NCBI GenBank assembly: GCA_934716785.1
Contig: CAKUYM010000279.1
Location: 1-5,825, forward strand
Source: an uncultured Bacteroides sp.
Lineage (GTDB): Bacteria; Bacteroidota; Bacteroidia; Bacteroidales; Bacteroidaceae
Reading direction: 5' to 3'
DNA length: 5,825 bases
Position 1 is the stretch's first letter; each line of letters begins with the position of its first letter. The notes under the pieces were generated by a model, which worked only from the letters and a program-made list of their open reading frames with translations, was not told where the DNA came from and searched no databases. The translations under genes and the position numbers were made by a program. Of the stretch, positions 4,287 through 5,825 are shown piece after piece.

Positions 4287-5825
4287 ATGATTTTATCATT
4301 TAATATCGAATATCGTACCAACTGGGGGGAAGAGGTCAGGATTGCCGGCTTGTCCGCAACATCTACTCCGATGCACACGACAGATGGCATATACTGGACT
4401 GCAGAGCTGGAACTTGAAGTTCCCCAAGAAGGATTGACCGTCAACTATAACTACCAGATAGAACAGAACGGAGCTGTCACCCGCAAAGAATGGGACGGTT
4501 TTCCACGATGCCTTTTCTTATCCGGTGGTTCCTCCAAGAAGAAATATAGAATCAACGATTGCTGGAAAAACATTCCCGAACAATTATACTTTTACAGTTC
4601 TGCTTTTACAGAAGCATTGTTGGCACATCCGGAAAGGGATCGCATCCCGCAAAGTCACAAGAAAGGATTGGCTATCAAGGCTTATGCCCCTCGCCTTGGC
4701 AAAGATTACTGCTTGGGAATCTGCGGCAACCAGAAAGCATTAGGCAATTGGAGCCCTGAGAAAGCCGTACTGATGAGTGACGCCAACTTCCCTGAATGGC
4801 AGGTAGAGCTGGATGCAAGCAAACTCAAATATCCGTTGGAATATAAGTTTGTCCTCTACAACAAGCGGGAAAAGAAAGTGGATTGTTGGGAAAATAATCC
4901 CAACCGCTATCTGGCAGATCCGGAAATAAAGACAAATGAAACGCTTGTGATTTCCGATCGGTATGCTTATTTCGACATTCCTGCATGGAAAGGTGCGGGC
5001 GTCGCCATCCCCGTATTCTCGCTTAAATCAGAGAGAAGTTTCGGTGTCGGTGATTTCGGTGATTTGAAGCGTTTGATTGACTGGACTGTATGCACGCATC
5101 AGAAAGTCATTCAGATACTACCGATCAACGACACGACGATGACGCACACATGGATGGATTCTTATCCTTACAATAGCATCTCTATCTATGCTTTCCATCC
5201 TATGTACGCGGATTTGAAGCAGATGGGGACTTTGAAAGACAAAGAAGCTGCCGCCGGATTCAGCAAGAAACAAAAAGAATTGAACAGTCTGCCGGTCATT
5301 GACTATGAAGCTGTCAACCAGACGAAATGGGAATTCTTCCGTCTAATATTCAAGCAGGAAGGAGAAAAGGTTCTGAATTCCAAAGGGTTCAAGGAATTCT
5401 TTGAGGCTAATAAGGAATGGCTACAGCCTTATGCAGCTTTCAGCTATCTGCGTGACGCTTACCGTACTCCCAACTTTCGCAAATGGTCGAAATATTCCGT
5501 ATACAATGCGCAGGAGATAGAGAAGTTGTGCCAACCGGGCACGGCAGATTACCCGCATATCTCACTCTATTATTTCATCCAATACCATTTGCATCTGCAA
5601 TTATCGGCAGCATCCCAATATGCACGCGAGAACAGTGTCGTACTAAAGGGAGATATCCCTATCGGTATCAGCCGCAACAGTGTAGAGGCATGGACTGAGC
5701 CCCATTACTTTAACCTGAACGGACAGGCAGGCGCTCCGCCCGATGATTTTTCTGTCAACGGACAGAACTGGGGATTCCCTACCTACAACTGGGATGTGAT
5801 GGAAAAAGACGGATATCGCTGGTGG
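4287..5825 (+). CDS. malQ: 4-alpha-glucanotransferase (GH77, DPE2-like) with tandem N-terminal CBM20 domains; 3' end outside window
   Basis: Amylomaltase moves glucosyl or maltosyl units between alpha-1,4-glucans, probably in the cytosol as no signal peptide is visible, in maltose and malto-oligosaccharide use. The frame is open for 513 codons to the window edge. Residues 1-95 form a first CBM20-like starch-binding domain (NIEYRTNWGEEVRIAG, WDGFPR). Residues 125-225 form a second, clearer CBM20 (GNQKALGNWSPEKAV, EYKFVLYN, CWENNPNR) with both expected sugar-stacking tryptophans, Trp155 and Trp201. GH77 starts near 232: AIPVFSLKSERSFGVGDFGDL (240-260), then LPINDTT, SYPYNSISIYAFHP (292-305), GDIPIGISRNSVEAW (455-469) and GAPPDDFSVNGQNWGFPTYNW (482-502). 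The nucleophile Asp and acid/base Glu lie beyond the window, so activity cannot be confirmed. ATG 4287 is preferred over an in-frame ATG at 4257, which would coincide with the predicted transcription start. Relatives are roughly 900 residues. Confidence 0.94.
   Translation, partial: MILSFNIEYRTNWGEEVRIAGLSATSTPMHTTDGIYWTAELELEVPQEGLTVNYNYQIEQNGAVTRKEWDGFPRCLFLSGGSSKKKYRINDCWKNIPEQLYFYSSAFTEALLAHPERDRIPQSHKKGLAIKAYAPRLGKDYCLGICGNQKALGNWSPEKAVLMSDANFPEWQVELDASKLKYPLEYKFVLYNKREKKVDCWENNPNRYLADPEIKTNETLVISDRYAYFDIPAWKGAGVAIPVFSLKSERSFGVGDFGDLKRLIDWTVCTHQKVIQILPINDTTMTHTWMDSYPYNSISIYAFHPMYADLKQMGTLKDKEAAAGFSKKQKELNSLPVIDYEAVNQTKWEFFRLIFKQEGEKVLNSKGFKEFFEANKEWLQPYAAFSYLRDAYRTPNFRKWSKYSVYNAQEIEKLCQPGTADYPHISLYYFIQYHLHLQLSAASQYARENSVVLKGDIPIGISRNSVEAWTEPHYFNLNGQAGAPPDDFSVNGQNWGFPTYNWDVMEKDGYRWW

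Noticed and set aside
1..5825. Mobile elements, CRISPR arrays, toxin-antitoxin or defence genes
   Set aside because: No transposase, integrase, regularly spaced repeats or recognisable defence protein is encoded; the four genes are all housekeeping or metabolic.

Overview
The window reads as ordinary chromosomal housekeeping DNA from a Bacteroidales bacterium, most likely the genus Bacteroides. The evidence is the Bacteroidetes-type promoters (TTTG, about 19 bases, then TAnnTTTG), the absence of strong Shine-Dalgarno sequences, AT-rich gaps, and the protein set: a Bacteroidetes-like DnaA C-terminus, an NfsA-like nitroreductase, a class II ribonucleotide reductase with a TSCPD domain, and a CBM20-bearing DPE2-type 4-alpha-glucanotransferase. 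The genus call is inference from protein character, because no ribosomal RNA is present.

Layout: (1) 1-401, the 3' end of dnaA on + (the start lies outside the window). (2) 402-585, a convergent gap holding a long near-perfect inverted repeat (471-568). (3) 586-1329, an NfsA-like flavin nitroreductase on -. (4) 1330-1615, a divergent control region with a promoter for each flanking gene plus several short dyads and one direct repeat. (5) 1616-4156, a complete nrdJ starting at GTG. (6) 4157-4286, a small hairpin at the nrdJ stop, a clear intrinsic terminator, and a weak promoter for the next gene. (7) 4287-5825, the first 513 codons of a malQ/DPE2-like glucanotransferase that runs off the window before its catalytic residues.

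The genes do not form one operon. dnaA and the nitroreductase converge, the nitroreductase and nrdJ diverge, and nrdJ is separated from malQ by a terminator. Functionally they cover replication initiation, flavin-dependent reduction, dNTP supply by an adenosylcobalamin enzyme, and cytosolic maltose/malto-oligosaccharide metabolism. dnaA and nrdJ share a broad link to DNA replication, but the layout gives no sign of co-transcription.

I looked for an undescribed system (mobile elements, CRISPR, toxin-antitoxin, defence genes, riboswitches) and found none. The observations most worth a second look are the 98-bp inverted-repeat element downstream of dnaA and the cluster of dyads in the nitroreductase/nrdJ control region.
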